From assembly GCA_036401375.1 (NCBI GenBank), contig DASWVB010000016.1:1-64000 (forward strand): a stretch of 64,000 nucleotides of DNA. The letters are read 5' to 3'. Positions 7,453 through 16,586 of the stretch are shown piece after piece (position 1 is the first letter of the stretch; each line of letters starts with the position of its first letter). Source of the DNA: DASWUZ01 sp036401375 (GTDB taxonomy: Bacteria; Acidobacteriota; Terriglobia; Terriglobales; Acidobacteriaceae). The notes under the pieces are model-generated. The model was not told where the DNA came from and searched no databases. It was given only the letters and a program-made list of their open reading frames with translations. Made by a program: the position numbers and the translations under genes.

Positions 7453-8991
7453 GTGGCGACTGCAGGTATCAATGGCGCGAGCAGGTCAAATGAGAGCTTT
7501 CCAAATATTAAGACAGACTTCAGAGTGCCCGCTCGAAAAGCTGTGGCGAAGGGGCAGCTGCTAATTGAAGGCCGATGGAGGGACTCATCGTCCGGCGAGA
7601 CGATGACTACAGTAGATCCGACGACAGAGGCGCCAATCACGACAGTTGCCAAGGCTACCCCCGAGGACGCCATCGACGCCATCGACGCCGCCTATCGCGC
7701 CTTCGAGGAGGGTCCCTGGGGAAAAATGCATCATGAAGAGCGGGCCAAGATCATGTTTCGGGTCGCCGATCTTATGGACGAGCGCCGTGAGGAGTTTGCT
7801 CTGCTTGAAGCTATGGATATGGGCATGCCCTATAGCGACTTTGTCTCCGTCATCATGCCTCATTGTTCTGGACTCTTTCGTTTCTTCGGTGGCCTAGCCA
7901 TGTCCGCGATGAGTGGCAGCTACCGTGGCACTTACGAGCACGACCTTAAGGTACTTACCAGACGAGAACCGCTCGGAGTAGTAGCCGCGATCACCCCGTG
8001 GAACTTTCCGCTCGCTCTCACCTGTTCCAAGTTTGCACCTGCACTGGCCGCTGGAAACACGATCATTCATAAGCCTGCTTCGGACACTCCTCTTACGGCA
8101 ATCCTGCTCGCCCATACTTTGCAGGACGCAGGAATTCCTGACGGCGTTCTCAACCTGATCACTGGTCCCGGTGGCTCAATCGGAGACGTTCTCGTTAGAA
8201 GTCCGAAGGTGGACAAGATCGCGTTCACCGGCTCGACATCTGTGGGCGAAAGCCTGATCAAGAACGGTGCTGATACTGTGAAGCACATGACGATGGAGCT
8301 AGGTGGCAAGTCTCCAAATATCATCTTCGCCGATGCGAATATTGAGAACGCTATTCAAGCAGCGTTCTGGGGAATCTTCTGGAACAAAGGGGAAGTATGT
8401 GTCGCAGGTTCGCGTCTGCTAGTTGAAAGGCCAGTGTACGACGAGGTAGTCGAGAAACTGTCGAGGCTTGCCAGGGAAGCGGTCCTCGGTGATCCACTCG
8501 ACCCCGCTACCCAGATTGGACCTATAGCGACCAAGCCGGAGTACGACAAGATCCTCAGCTATATAGAAAGCGGCAAGCAATCTTCGGCCCGATTGACTGC
8601 AGGTGGTGGCACAAGGAAAGTCAACGGCAAGGGCCTTTTTATAGAGCCCACCCTGTTTGCGGACGCAACCAATGATCTGAAGATATCGCGGGAAGAGATA
8701 TTCGGCCCGGTTTTGCCAATCATTCCGTTCGATGGCGAAGAAGAAGCGATCCGTATCGCAAACGACACCACTTACGGCTTAGCGTCGGGAATTCAAACGG
8801 GCGACTTCCGTAGGGCGCTCAGACTGGCGGACAAAATCAGGGCTGGCACGGTGTGGCTGAACACGTGGCACAAGTATCATCCGAATGCGCCCTTTGGCGG
8901 CTACAAGATGTCGGGCTACGGCCGAGAACAGGGTGCCGAAGCTCTTGAGAACTACACCCAGTACAAGACTATCTGGGCCAATCTCGCATAG
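7453..8991 (+). CDS. NAD(P)-dependent aldehyde dehydrogenase
   Basis: A 512-residue class-1/2-type aldehyde dehydrogenase, normal in length. Motifs in order: TPWNFPLALTCSKFAPALAA (cofactor site), FTGSTSVGE (Rossmann turn), MELGGKSPNIIF (general-base Glu), GEVCVAGSR (catalytic Cys), EEIFGPVLPI and the C-terminal PFGGYKMSGYGRE. It oxidises an aldehyde to the acid in the cytoplasm; similarity in character to betaine- or phenylacetaldehyde-type enzymes does not fix the substrate. The start codon is GTG with AAAGGAG at 7441-7447. It is probably the first gene of an operon with the UbiD-like decarboxylase and the F420-reductase-like gene. Confidence 0.92.
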   Translation: MATAGINGASRSNESFPNIKTDFRVPARKAVAKGQLLIEGRWRDSSSGETMTTVDPTTEAPITTVAKATPEDAIDAIDAAYRAFEEGPWGKMHHEERAKIMFRVADLMDERREEFALLEAMDMGMPYSDFVSVIMPHCSGLFRFFGGLAMSAMSGSYRGTYEHDLKVLTRREPLGVVAAITPWNFPLALTCSKFAPALAAGNTIIHKPASDTPLTAILLAHTLQDAGIPDGVLNLITGPGGSIGDVLVRSPKVDKIAFTGSTSVGESLIKNGADTVKHMTMELGGKSPNIIFADANIENAIQAAFWGIFWNKGEVCVAGSRLLVERPVYDEVVEKLSRLAREAVLGDPLDPATQIGPIATKPEYDKILSYIESGKQSSARLTAGGGTRKVNGKGLFIEPTLFADATNDLKISREEIFGPVLPIIPFDGEEEAIRIANDTTYGLASGIQTGDFRRALRLADKIRAGTVWLNTWHKYHPNAPFGGYKMSGYGREQGAEALENYTQYKTIWANLA

Positions 8992-9143
8992 CCGCTTGTG
9001 GCAGCTTGTACCCCGCTCCGCTGACGAGTCGGTTGTCGATCATAGTTGCAGAAGTGTGAACCAGGGGCCCTGGTGCAGCCCTGACCCGGATGGGGTGCGT
9101 GGCGTCGTCGGTCCCGCCATTACACGCAAGTGGAGGATGCCCG

Positions 9144-10634
9144 ATGAAACACCTGAAGGATTTGCGTGAATATCTCAGGGAACTGAGCGCGATAGGCGAG
9201 CTGGTTGACGTCGCAGAAGAGGTAGAACTCGACCTTGAGATAGGAGCCATAGCACGCCGGTGTTACGAGACGGGTGCGCCAGCGGCGCTCTTCAGCAACA
9301 TACGCGGCCAGTCAAAAGGATTCAGGGTGCTGGCGGCACCTGCTGGGGTAAGCCGGCAGCCCAACCGTTGGCTTGCGCGCATCGCTCTCTCCTGCGGCTT
9401 ACCCCCGTCCGCCACAGGTCAGGAGATCGTTGAGTCGTTGGCTGCCGGCAGACGGCGGTCTCCTATAAAGCCCCGATTGGTGGAAACGGGTCCATGTAAA
9501 GAGAACATTCACCTTGGCCACGAGGTAAACCTGCTCGACCTTCCAGCGCCGCTGCTGCACGATGGCGACGGGGGAAGGTTTATCAATACTTTCGGAATCG
9601 TGGTAGCGCGCACCCCGGATGGCTCCTGGACAAATTGGTCGATCGCACGAATTATGGTCGTCGACGAGAAACGGATGACCGGGATCGTTGCACCGAACCA
9701 GCATCTGGGAATGGTGCATAGGTCGTGGGCTGACGTTGGCAAGCCGATGCCCTTTGCATTAGCGCTGGGAGTCGAACCCTTCATTCCGTTCGTGGGCGGT
9801 ATGCCTTTGCCGCAGCACTTTGACGAGGCAGACTACATCGGAGGCTACTTCGGAGAGGCTGTTGAGGTCGTCAGGTGCGAAACCGTCGAATTGGAAGTGC
9901 CTTCCACAGCCGAAATCATCGTGGAAGGCTATCTGTCGAACACGGCGACAGAACACGAAGGACCCATGGGCGAATATGCGGGTTATCTGTGGCCAACGCC
10001 GCCGACACAAAAGCCCATATACACCGTGACAGCTATCACCCATCGGAACGATGCGATACTGCCGATCGCTGTTGCAGGCGAACCGCCCGAGGAAAACCAC
10101 ACCGCGTGGGGCATTCCCAATGCGGCGGAGATAGTCCATACACTGCGGAGCGCCGGTCTGCCAATTGCATGTGCCTGGTCCCCATTCGCTTCAGCGAATC
10201 ATTGGTACGTCATCGCGGTTACGCGGAACTGGCGGCAAGCTGTAGAGATCACGGCAGCTCAACTATGCGAGCGCATCGGCCACGCACTCTTTGCGACCAA
10301 GGCCGGCTTAGGTACGCCAAAATACATCATCGTCAACGATGACATCGATATTACCAATCTGAATGAGGTGGTTTGGGCCTTTAGCACGCGCAACCATCCC
10401 GGGCCGCAAGGGGAACTCGTCTTTAACAACGAGAGCACCAATCCACTGGTCGCTTTCCTGGATGACGCTGAAAAGATGTCCATGCATACGACGAAGGTCA
10501 TCTACAACTGTTTGCCCCCGGACCATTGGGGAGACAAACTGCCGAGGCGCAGTTCGTTTGCGGGGGTCTATCCCGACGTCATGAAACAAAAAGTGCTAAG
10601 TAGATGGCAACAATACGGCTTTCCAAAACTATGA
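9144..10634 (+). CDS. UbiD family (prenyl-FMN dependent) decarboxylase
   Basis: A 496-residue UbiD-type (de)carboxylase. The family uses prenylated FMN to decarboxylate aromatic or alpha,beta-unsaturated acids. Visible features are NWSIARIMVVDEKRMTGI with the conserved Arg, EVPSTAEIIVEGYLS, and the acidic motif EHEGPMGEYAGY carrying the catalytic Glu residues. GGAGG at 9132-9136 places the start at 9144; a frame from 9090 has no site. There is no UbiX-type prenyltransferase in the window, so cofactor must be supplied from elsewhere. Position after an aldehyde dehydrogenase suggests the pair handles an aromatic or unsaturated aldehyde and acid, but this is inference; a ubiquinone role is unlikely if the organism makes menaquinone (mqnD is present). 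Confidence 0.88.
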   Translation: MKHLKDLREYLRELSAIGELVDVAEEVELDLEIGAIARRCYETGAPAALFSNIRGQSKGFRVLAAPAGVSRQPNRWLARIALSCGLPPSATGQEIVESLAAGRRRSPIKPRLVETGPCKENIHLGHEVNLLDLPAPLLHDGDGGRFINTFGIVVARTPDGSWTNWSIARIMVVDEKRMTGIVAPNQHLGMVHRSWADVGKPMPFALALGVEPFIPFVGGMPLPQHFDEADYIGGYFGEAVEVVRCETVELEVPSTAEIIVEGYLSNTATEHEGPMGEYAGYLWPTPPTQKPIYTVTAITHRNDAILPIAVAGEPPEENHTAWGIPNAAEIVHTLRSAGLPIACAWSPFASANHWYVIAVTRNWRQAVEITAAQLCERIGHALFATKAGLGTPKYIIVNDDIDITNLNEVVWAFSTRNHPGPQGELVFNNESTNPLVAFLDDAEKMSMHTTKVIYNCLPPDHWGDKLPRRSSFAGVYPDVMKQKVLSRWQQYGFPKL

Positions 10635-10711
10635 GCTCTGCGAGGGTGGCCTGATGACATAAAAATAGGGTGGAGCTTACCTTGAGTAAGGATGAGAAAG
10701 GAGCGAGTCTT

Positions 10712-11362
10712 ATGAAGATAGCGTTTATAGGTGCCGGTAACATGGCTGTGGAACTAGGCAAGCGCTGGGCTGGCAAAGGACATAAACTGTTCTACTCGTA
10801 CTCGCGCGATCACGATAAACTGCAGAGGCAGGCAGCGTCAATCGGCAGCGCTGCCAAGGTGGGCTCGCCGGTAGAAGTGGCAAAGATCGCTGACATCATC
10901 GTCTTGGCAACGCCCTACCAAGCTGCCCCCGCCGCGATCAAGACCGCGGGCGATTTAAGCGGTAAGGTGCTATGGAGCATCATCAATCCTTTCAAGGAAG
11001 ACTTCAGCGGGCTCCAGGTGGGTCTGACGACGTCAGGTGCTGAAGAACTGGTCAAGCTCGCGCCTGATGCCAGGTTCGTCGCCGCGATACCACCATTCGC
11101 AGAGACGCTGCAACAGGCGACCATCCAGAGTCCTGCGCCGTCAGTATTTGTGTATAGCAGCGACGCTGAGGCCCGAGCTATCGTGCTGACGTTGATTAAA
11201 GAGCTTGGCGTTGATGGTGTCGATGCGGGCGCAATCACCTCCGCTCGCTTCTTCGAACCGGCTATGATGGGACTTATGCACCTTGCCTACGGGCAAAGCA
11301 TGGGCAGCCGCATCGGGCTTCGGCTGCTGCGGAATGACAACGCGCCATCAAGGGCCACCTAA
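10712..11362 (+). CDS. NADPH-dependent F420 reductase-like NAD(P)-binding protein
   Basis: A 216-residue Rossmann protein. KIAFIGAGNMAVELGKRWAG is the dinucleotide site, followed by YSRDHDKLQ and ADIIVLATPYQAAPAAI, as in the COG2085 family that includes F420H2:NADP oxidoreductase. The C-terminal part (DGVDAGAITSARFFEP, LMHLAYG) fits the same family. The real acceptor may not be F420; many bacterial members have no assigned substrate. AAAGGAG precedes the ATG at 10712, so a longer frame from 10670 is not used. It lies 77 bases after the UbiD-like gene and is probably co-transcribed. Confidence 0.82.
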   Translation: MKIAFIGAGNMAVELGKRWAGKGHKLFYSYSRDHDKLQRQAASIGSAAKVGSPVEVAKIADIIVLATPYQAAPAAIKTAGDLSGKVLWSIINPFKEDFSGLQVGLTTSGAEELVKLAPDARFVAAIPPFAETLQQATIQSPAPSVFVYSSDAEARAIVLTLIKELGVDGVDAGAITSARFFEPAMMGLMHLAYGQSMGSRIGLRLLRNDNAPSRAT

Positions 11363-11683
11363 CGATGTACTTGAGGAAGGAGTGAGTTGGGTCAGGCTCT
11401 CTACTCAAGCGGGTGTCATCTTAGACAATGCGAGAGGTGCGTGACGGAACCGTCGAGCCGTACAGGGCCGCTTGGCCTTGATCCCTAGGACTTGGCCGAC
11501 ACCGAGTTGGATGGATAAGCCTTAGCGTGGATAAGTTACGCTTTGAACGCCTTTAGCCAAAAGGGATATAACGGGTCAGCGCTTACTCGTTCAGATGATT
11601 AGGAGTTGCGAGAAGTCAATTTGACATTAAAGCAGGTAATGAGGAGCCTGGCAGATCTCTCACCAGGCTCCTGCTATGAAATC
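11363..11683. other. Convergent intergenic region
   Basis: 321 bases between the convergent F420-reductase-like and PfpI-like genes. The only element seen is the hairpin at 11642-11672; no reading frame is supported. Confidence 0.55.
11642..11672. terminator. Hairpin between convergent genes, probable terminator
   Basis: AGGAGCCTGG and CCAGGCTCCT are perfect 10-base arms around an 11-base loop, 12 bases beyond the stop of the minus-strand PfpI-like gene. No long T run follows on either strand, so intrinsic termination may be weak. Confidence 0.55.
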
Positions 11684-12448
11684 CTAAGATCCCAGCGCGG
11701 CAAGCACCATGGCCGCTACCTTACGGCCGGAGTATTGCTGCTGGCCTGTAATGAGGTTTCCGTCACGCACTGAGAATGCCTTGAAGCGGCCAGCCTGGAG
11801 ATAGTTTGCGCCGTGCGCCTTGAGGGCGTCCTCCAGCCTCCAGGGCATCACCTTTTGACCGACAAAAGCATCGGAGTACTCTTCCTCTATGTTGGCGAAG
11901 CCTGTGACGGCTCTGCCCTCTACGAGATACTTTCCAGTTGACAGCTTCACATCCACCAGCGCCGCGACTCCGTGACAAAAGACCGCCGTAATCTTCCCCG
12001 TCTCAAAGAAATGTCGTATAGCATCCGTGAGATCATCATTGTCGCGAAAGGTATACATAGGGGACTGTCCCCCACAAACAACGATGGCGTCGTAAGTGTC
12101 AAGATCCAGGGTTGACAGCTTAGGCGTTTGCTCCAACAGGGCCACGCAATCCGGAGAGCTTAAGAAGCCTAGCGACATTATGTCCGTCGCGGACCACCTC
12201 GAGGCATCCCGCGGATCGCTGAGGGCATCGACCTCTACCTTACCGCCATCGGGACTAGCTATAGTCACGTCGTATCCTGCATCGGTGAACTCGATCCATG
12301 GATGCATGAGCTCGGACGCCCAGAAGCCGAGGGGCCAGCCCAGATGTGGATGCTTAGTGGGGTTCGCTACTACCATTAGAACCTTGATAGTTTGACTGAG
12401 ATCCCGTACCTCATGATGCTGCTGAGCTAGGGCTTCCTGGTTTGACAT
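11684..12448 (-). CDS. DJ-1/PfpI family protein (Hsp31-like class I amidotransferase fold)
   Basis: A 254-residue DJ-1/PfpI-superfamily protein. VLMVVANPTKHPHLGWPLGF and the HPWIEFTDAGYDVTIASPDG segment give the N-terminal fold. VVCGGQSPMYTFRDND and the nucleophile elbow AVFCHGVAALV (catalytic Cys followed by His) are typical of Hsp31/YajL-like glyoxalase III and deglycase or chaperone members. It probably acts on reactive carbonyls in the cytoplasm, which suits the neighbouring aldehyde dehydrogenase. The start at 12448 (MSNQEALAQ) is set by GAGGAG just upstream; a frame from 12478 lacks one. A candidate operator lies about 257 bases upstream. Confidence 0.85.
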   Translation of the reverse strand: MSNQEALAQQHHEVRDLSQTIKVLMVVANPTKHPHLGWPLGFWASELMHPWIEFTDAGYDVTIASPDGGKVEVDALSDPRDASRWSATDIMSLGFLSSPDCVALLEQTPKLSTLDLDTYDAIVVCGGQSPMYTFRDNDDLTDAIRHFFETGKITAVFCHGVAALVDVKLSTGKYLVEGRAVTGFANIEEEYSDAFVGQKVMPWRLEDALKAHGANYLQAGRFKAFSVRDGNLITGQQQYSGRKVAAMVLAALGS

Positions 12449-12550
12449 TGGGGTCTCCTCACGTGTGAATGACGACATAACTTTCTTGATGGAAGCGGAG
12501 TCTACTAGTTGCTGTCGGGCAGTCCCAGGTAGGTCAGGCTAAGAGTGGAT

Positions 12551-12581
12551 AAAGACGTTGATCCGCAATAACGTCTTTTTT
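12551..12581. terminator. Hairpin with T tract, probable (bidirectional) terminator
   Basis: AAAGACGTT, a 10-base loop, then AACGTCTTT continuing into TTT on the + strand. On the - strand the hairpin is followed by ATCC after TTT. It probably ends the kinase/regulator transcript, whose last stop is about 185 bases away on the - strand. Confidence 0.5.
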
Positions 12582-12680
12582 AGAATTATCCACGGGTCAT
12601 CGACGAAACTGGACACTTCGCGGCGTCAGCTCAACAAGCGGCGGATAGTTAGACCCTAGCTGCATCCACTCGAAAGCACA

Positions 12681-12720
12681 CACCTAAGATCGGTAGATAA
12701 ACCACTACCCATCTAGGCAG
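12681..12720. promoter_or_regulatory. Two tandem candidate operator sites
   Basis: CACCTAAGATCGGTAG and CTACCCATCTAGGCAG are 24 bases apart start to start. The second, read on the minus strand, is CTGCCTAGATGGGTAG and matches the site at 5316-5331 in 12 of 16 positions. They lie upstream of the PfpI-like gene. Regulator binding is inferred from recurrence only. Confidence 0.35.
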
Positions 12721-12764
12721 GTACCAGGCGGCTACATTTACGCTTCACGAGGGACTAAGCCGAT

Positions 12765-13385
12765 CTAGTCAAGCTGTAAAATGCCCCGCTTTATTGCCAC
12801 GGTTACTGCATGTGTTCTGTCGTTGACTGCGAGTTTGCTGAGGATGCTCTTGACATGAAACTTGATGGTGTCCTCGGAGATCTTGAGGGCATACGCGATT
12901 TCCTTATTCCTATTCCCATCCGCCATCAACTGGAGCACTTCCAACTCTCTTCCGGTTAGCGCAACCCTGGGACAGTTCTCCGCAAGCGTAAGTGCCGCCT
13001 CTGGTGAGATAGAGCGGCCTCCTTTATGAACCTTCCTGATCGATTCAATTAGCTCCCTGTGCAGAGCGTCCTTGAGGAGATAGCTCTGGGCGCCAGCCGT
13101 GAGAGCACGGTGTATGTCTTCATCACCTTTATATGTCGTTAACGCGATGATGCAGGCAGATGGACGTGTCGCTCGGATCCTAGAAATCGCCGCTGTGCCC
13201 GGCACGCCCGGTAGTCGCAAGTCAACAAGCGTTACATCCGGATTCAAAGTCTTGAAAAGCTCGACACCCTCAAGCGCGGTTCTGGCGCCGCCCACGAACT
13301 GCATGTCGGTTTCCGCGCTTAGCATTGCCTGCACGCCTGCAAGGATCAGCGAGTGATCATCGATGCATAAGACTCGAATCTGCAT
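12765..13385 (-). CDS. NarL/FixJ (LuxR-type) response regulator
   Basis: A 206-residue two-domain regulator. The receiver has the acidic pair in CIDDHS, the phospho-acceptor Asp55 in LVDLRLPG, Thr in ALTTY and Lys105 in YLLKDA. The C-terminal LuxR-type helix-turn-helix (about 140-200) reads LTGRELEVLQLMADGNRNKEIAYAL then SEDTIKFHVKSILSKL. It is a DNA-binding transcription factor activated by phosphorylation. It starts 38 bases after the propeller kinase gene and is surely its partner. GAGGTAAAGGAAC precedes the ATG. Likely targets are genes of this block with CTAC-N8-GTAG sites (inference). Confidence 0.94.
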   Translation of the reverse strand: MQIRVLCIDDHSLILAGVQAMLSAETDMQFVGGARTALEGVELFKTLNPDVTLVDLRLPGVPGTAAISRIRATRPSACIIALTTYKGDEDIHRALTAGAQSYLLKDALHRELIESIRKVHKGGRSISPEAALTLAENCPRVALTGRELEVLQLMADGNRNKEIAYALKISEDTIKFHVKSILSKLAVNDRTHAVTVAIKRGILQLD

Positions 13386-13423
13386 GTTCCTTTACCTCGG
13401 TTCGTTCATAGGTTTCACGAGTC

Positions 13424-16390
13424 TTACCGGTCGCTCTTTGTGACGACTGGAACCTCGAGTTCAACGATTGTGCCCAGAGAGGGTTCACTGTGGATCATCA
13501 GCTGTCCGCCACACTCCCTGGCCCGCTCGTTCATGCCGCTGACCCCCCAGTGCCCTGGTAGTCCCGACTGCCACAACGACGGATGGAACCCGCACCCGTA
13601 GTCACGCACTCGAAGTCGCATGGTCCCGCTTCCGGAGACCAGGCTTAGTTCGATGCGGTCTGTTCCTGAGTGTCGAACTGCATTGGCAACCGCTTCGACG
13701 CCCACCCTGAAGATCTGTCGTTTAGTGTCAGGAGCAAGCCGTGTGAGAGGCCCGTGACTCTCGAAGGCGAGCGCCGGACCGTCAAGGCATAACTGGTGGC
13801 ATGCACGGCGAAGTGATTCATCCAGTGACCGATTCTCTTCTTCAGGAGATTGCATATCCCATATCGATCGGCGGGCATCTGCCTGCGCCTTCTCCAGGTG
13901 ATTCAAGGCCAGGTTGAGTTGTTGCACTCCGGTGTCTGAGTCTCCGTGGCTCATGTGCCGGACTGCAGCTTGCACCTGCATTGCCGTTCCCGAGAGACTC
14001 TGGAGCATCGTGTCGTGAAGTTCCTGAGCCAGTCTGGTGCGCTCTCGCATTACTGCCCCCAGACGATCTTCGGCATGGTGAAGGCGACGGGAGTGAATGA
14101 ACCAGAGGAGTAGCGATCCAAGAAAGCCGACGGAAAGCGAGAACCACCACGTCTCATAGAAATGAGGTTGCACTCGAAGCACGGCTGAGGCCACCAGCGG
14201 GTTCCAGGTGCCGCCTTTTCGCCGGGCCTGCAGGTCAAACCTGTAGCTTCCATGTGGCAGACTAGTGAAGGTAACCTGCCGCGCGCCCCCAATCTCTCGC
14301 CAGAGGTTCTCGAAGCCCGTCATTCGATAGCGGAACTCAACCAGCTCTGGTGCGACAGATGTTGGAGCCGTAAAAGAGAACTCCGCTCTTCGCCAATCGG
14401 GTCCGATTGCATGGGAGCCAATTGGCTGTCCATCCACCGCGATAGACTCGATATTTGCTTGAGGGGGAGGCGGAAGATCTCCAACTCCGGAGGGCTGCAC
14501 GCGCACCGGACCTTGCTCAGACGGAAACCAGAGTGCGCCTTCATGATCTCTCCATCCTGCAGCCTGCGTACCAAACCCGGTGCAGACAGCACTCTTCATC
14601 CCATCGTCTGTTCCATATAGAACTGCGTTTAGACGATCTATCCGCTTCTGAGCAAAATCCTCGAGCTGCTCCTTGTCTATACGGAAGATTCCTCGAAACG
14701 AACTGATCCAGAGGCGGCGATCATCGTCTTCCAGGACGTGAAGCACCGTATCTGCTGGCAATCCATCCTTGAATGTGAAGGAGTTTATCTTGCCGTCCTT
14801 CAGCCGATGCAAACCGCTAGGTGTGCATATCCACAGCACCCCCTCAGAATCCAAGTACAAGCTGCTCACGTAGTCGGTCAGCATACCCTGTGCTTTGGTA
14901 TAAACAGTGACCTCACTCTTTGAGATATGAGCCAGCCCGTTCGTCGTTCCTATCCACGTTCCGCCGTTGTGGTCACCGATGATAGCCATCACATAGTTCG
15001 AGGGCAGTCCGTCTCTTACCGTCAATCTATTAATGCGCCCATTGTTCCAAATCGCTATGCCATCCGGTGACCCTGCCCAGATACGGTCGTTGCCGTCGAC
15101 GTACAAGGCGTGTACCTCCGACGGCATAGCTGTGACAGGCCTCGTGTGGTCTCGGTCCAGTCGAGAGACGCCGTGTTCCGTGCCGAACCATAGCCGCCCC
15201 TTCCCATCCTCAGCTATCGCGCGAATATTTACATCGCCCAAAGTCCTAAGCGTGACGAGATGCCCATCTCTTATCCGGCTGACGCCATGCGACGTTCCGA
15301 TCCATAGTCTTCCACGCAAATCTTGAAAAAATACCTGGCCACGATTCATATCCAGGGCCTTGTCATCCACAAACGCCGTAAACGCGCCGCGTCGGTAGCG
15401 TGCGACTCCGTGTCCAGCAGTTCCAACCCAGAAGCTGCCTTCCTTATCTTCAAACAGAGTTTCAACATTCAACGTGTCTAGCTCAGGCTCTCTTTCAAAC
15501 CGGGGAGACTTTGCTCTGTCAAGCCGTGCGGTAAAGTCTTCAGTTACCGCCCATACGTGGGATGTCTGATCTTCCCAGGCGCCGATCGATCTGCCGGGTA
15601 TCTCCGGGATAGCTTCAAACCTGCCCGGCGCTGTTGCACGAGCAAAGCCCTTGAGGGTACCGATCCAAAGCTCGCCCGTACTATCGCGCAGGACAGTCTC
15701 AATGACATCGGAGGGAAGTCCGTTACCTTTTGTATACGTTACAAATCGGCCATCGGCGAAGTGCGCCAGTCCACCTCCGAATGTGCCGACCCACACTCCG
15801 CTCTGCCCATCTGTTGCAAGACCAGAGATGGCGGTATTCAGCAGTCCTTCCCTGGTTCCAAAGACATGGAATCGTAAACCATCGAAGACCGCCAGACCAT
15901 TCCAGGTTCCTATCCAGATGTTGCCGTTGCCATCCTCAAGCAGTGAGTGAATCGCATCATTGGGCAGGCCGTCACGCACGGTATAACGCCGGAATCTGCC
16001 CCCTTCGTAACAGGAGAGGCCGCTCCCCGTCGCGATCCACAAACGACCCCGATGGTCGGCCAGCAGCGCACCGAACATATCGTGACCGATACCCTCGCTG
16101 TTCTCCTTGTTGAAGACCACGAAGTGAACGCCGTCAAACCGGGCCAGCCCATCCCGGGTTGCAAACCAGAGATACCCGTCGGCAGTCTGTGCGATGGCAC
16201 GCACTTCGTCCTGCGGCAGACCTTGTTCCGTTTGATAGGACCTTTTTGCGTACTGGGACAGGCTCAAAGAGCGACTCTGGGCATGGAGGCCGCTGGCCGT
16301 CAGGAGAATGACACTCACCGCAAGCATCAGACCCAACGCCTCGCCTGGAAAAGACCCTAAGCGGGGCCGCATCATCTCGAAGGCACGCAT
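13424..16390 (-). CDS. Two-component propeller sensor histidine kinase
   Basis: A 988-residue membrane sensor kinase. It has an N-terminal hydrophobic signal segment ending near LHAQS, then about 600 residues of repeated propeller blades (recurrent DGYLWFAT, GRLWIAT, GNIWIGTWNGL, WIGTTNGLAHI units), a YYY-type beta domain (about 650-720), one membrane helix (WWFSLSVGFLGSLLLWFI), a HisKA_3 dimerisation helix with phospho-acceptor His near 788 (AQELHDTMLQSL), and a HATPase domain (NAVRHS, VRDYGCGF, GMNERARECGG). Large periplasmic propellers of this kind are abundant in Bacteroidetes and Acidobacteria; in characterised cases they sense sugars, but the ligand here is unknown. The catalytic motifs look intact. 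It forms an operon with the downstream NarL-type regulator. Confidence 0.94.
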   Translation of the reverse strand: MRAFEMMRPRLGSFPGEALGLMLAVSVILLTASGLHAQSRSLSLSQYAKRSYQTEQGLPQDEVRAIAQTADGYLWFATRDGLARFDGVHFVVFNKENSEGIGHDMFGALLADHRGRLWIATGSGLSCYEGGRFRRYTVRDGLPNDAIHSLLEDGNGNIWIGTWNGLAVFDGLRFHVFGTREGLLNTAISGLATDGQSGVWVGTFGGGLAHFADGRFVTYTKGNGLPSDVIETVLRDSTGELWIGTLKGFARATAPGRFEAIPEIPGRSIGAWEDQTSHVWAVTEDFTARLDRAKSPRFEREPELDTLNVETLFEDKEGSFWVGTAGHGVARYRRGAFTAFVDDKALDMNRGQVFFQDLRGRLWIGTSHGVSRIRDGHLVTLRTLGDVNIRAIAEDGKGRLWFGTEHGVSRLDRDHTRPVTAMPSEVHALYVDGNDRIWAGSPDGIAIWNNGRINRLTVRDGLPSNYVMAIIGDHNGGTWIGTTNGLAHISKSEVTVYTKAQGMLTDYVSSLYLDSEGVLWICTPSGLHRLKDGKINSFTFKDGLPADTVLHVLEDDDRRLWISSFRGIFRIDKEQLEDFAQKRIDRLNAVLYGTDDGMKSAVCTGFGTQAAGWRDHEGALWFPSEQGPVRVQPSGVGDLPPPPQANIESIAVDGQPIGSHAIGPDWRRAEFSFTAPTSVAPELVEFRYRMTGFENLWREIGGARQVTFTSLPHGSYRFDLQARRKGGTWNPLVASAVLRVQPHFYETWWFSLSVGFLGSLLLWFIHSRRLHHAEDRLGAVMRERTRLAQELHDTMLQSLSGTAMQVQAAVRHMSHGDSDTGVQQLNLALNHLEKAQADARRSIWDMQSPEEENRSLDESLRRACHQLCLDGPALAFESHGPLTRLAPDTKRQIFRVGVEAVANAVRHSGTDRIELSLVSGSGTMRLRVRDYGCGFHPSLWQSGLPGHWGVSGMNERARECGGQLMIHSEPSLGTIVELEVPVVTKSDR

Positions 16391-16499
16391 AAAGGACCCG
16401 TGTTAAACGATACTTACCCTCGAATCATAATTTACGGTTCGTTACCATACCCCGACAGAAACAGCGCGGCCATCGCGCCAAGAGAGGTGACTTCTCATG

Positions 16500-16586
16500 T
16501 GGTGCCCGGAGGGGGACTTGAACCCCCACGGCCTTGCGGCCTGCGGATTTTAAGTCCGCTGCGTCTGCCGATTTCGCCATCCGGGC
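16500..16586 (-). tRNA. tRNA-Leu (anticodon TAA)
   Basis: Read on the minus strand, acceptor GCCCGGA pairs with TCCGGGC, the D-arm region contains GCGAAATCGGCAGACGC, the anticodon stem-loop GCGGA-CTTAAAA-TCCGC gives anticodon TAA, a variable arm with a long stem (class II, as expected for Leu) follows, and the T-arm is GGGGG-TTCAAGT-CCCCC. CCA is encoded. Its 3' end faces the accessory block on its left. Confidence 0.96.

Larger units (their letters stand above)
12449..12764. other. Intergenic region with hairpin and paired motif sites
   Basis: 316 bases upstream of the PfpI-like gene and downstream of the response regulator. It contains the hairpin at 12551-12581 and two related sequences, CACCTAAGATCGGTAG (12681-12696) and CTACCCATCTAGGCAG (12705-12720). 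No gene is seen. Confidence 0.55.
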
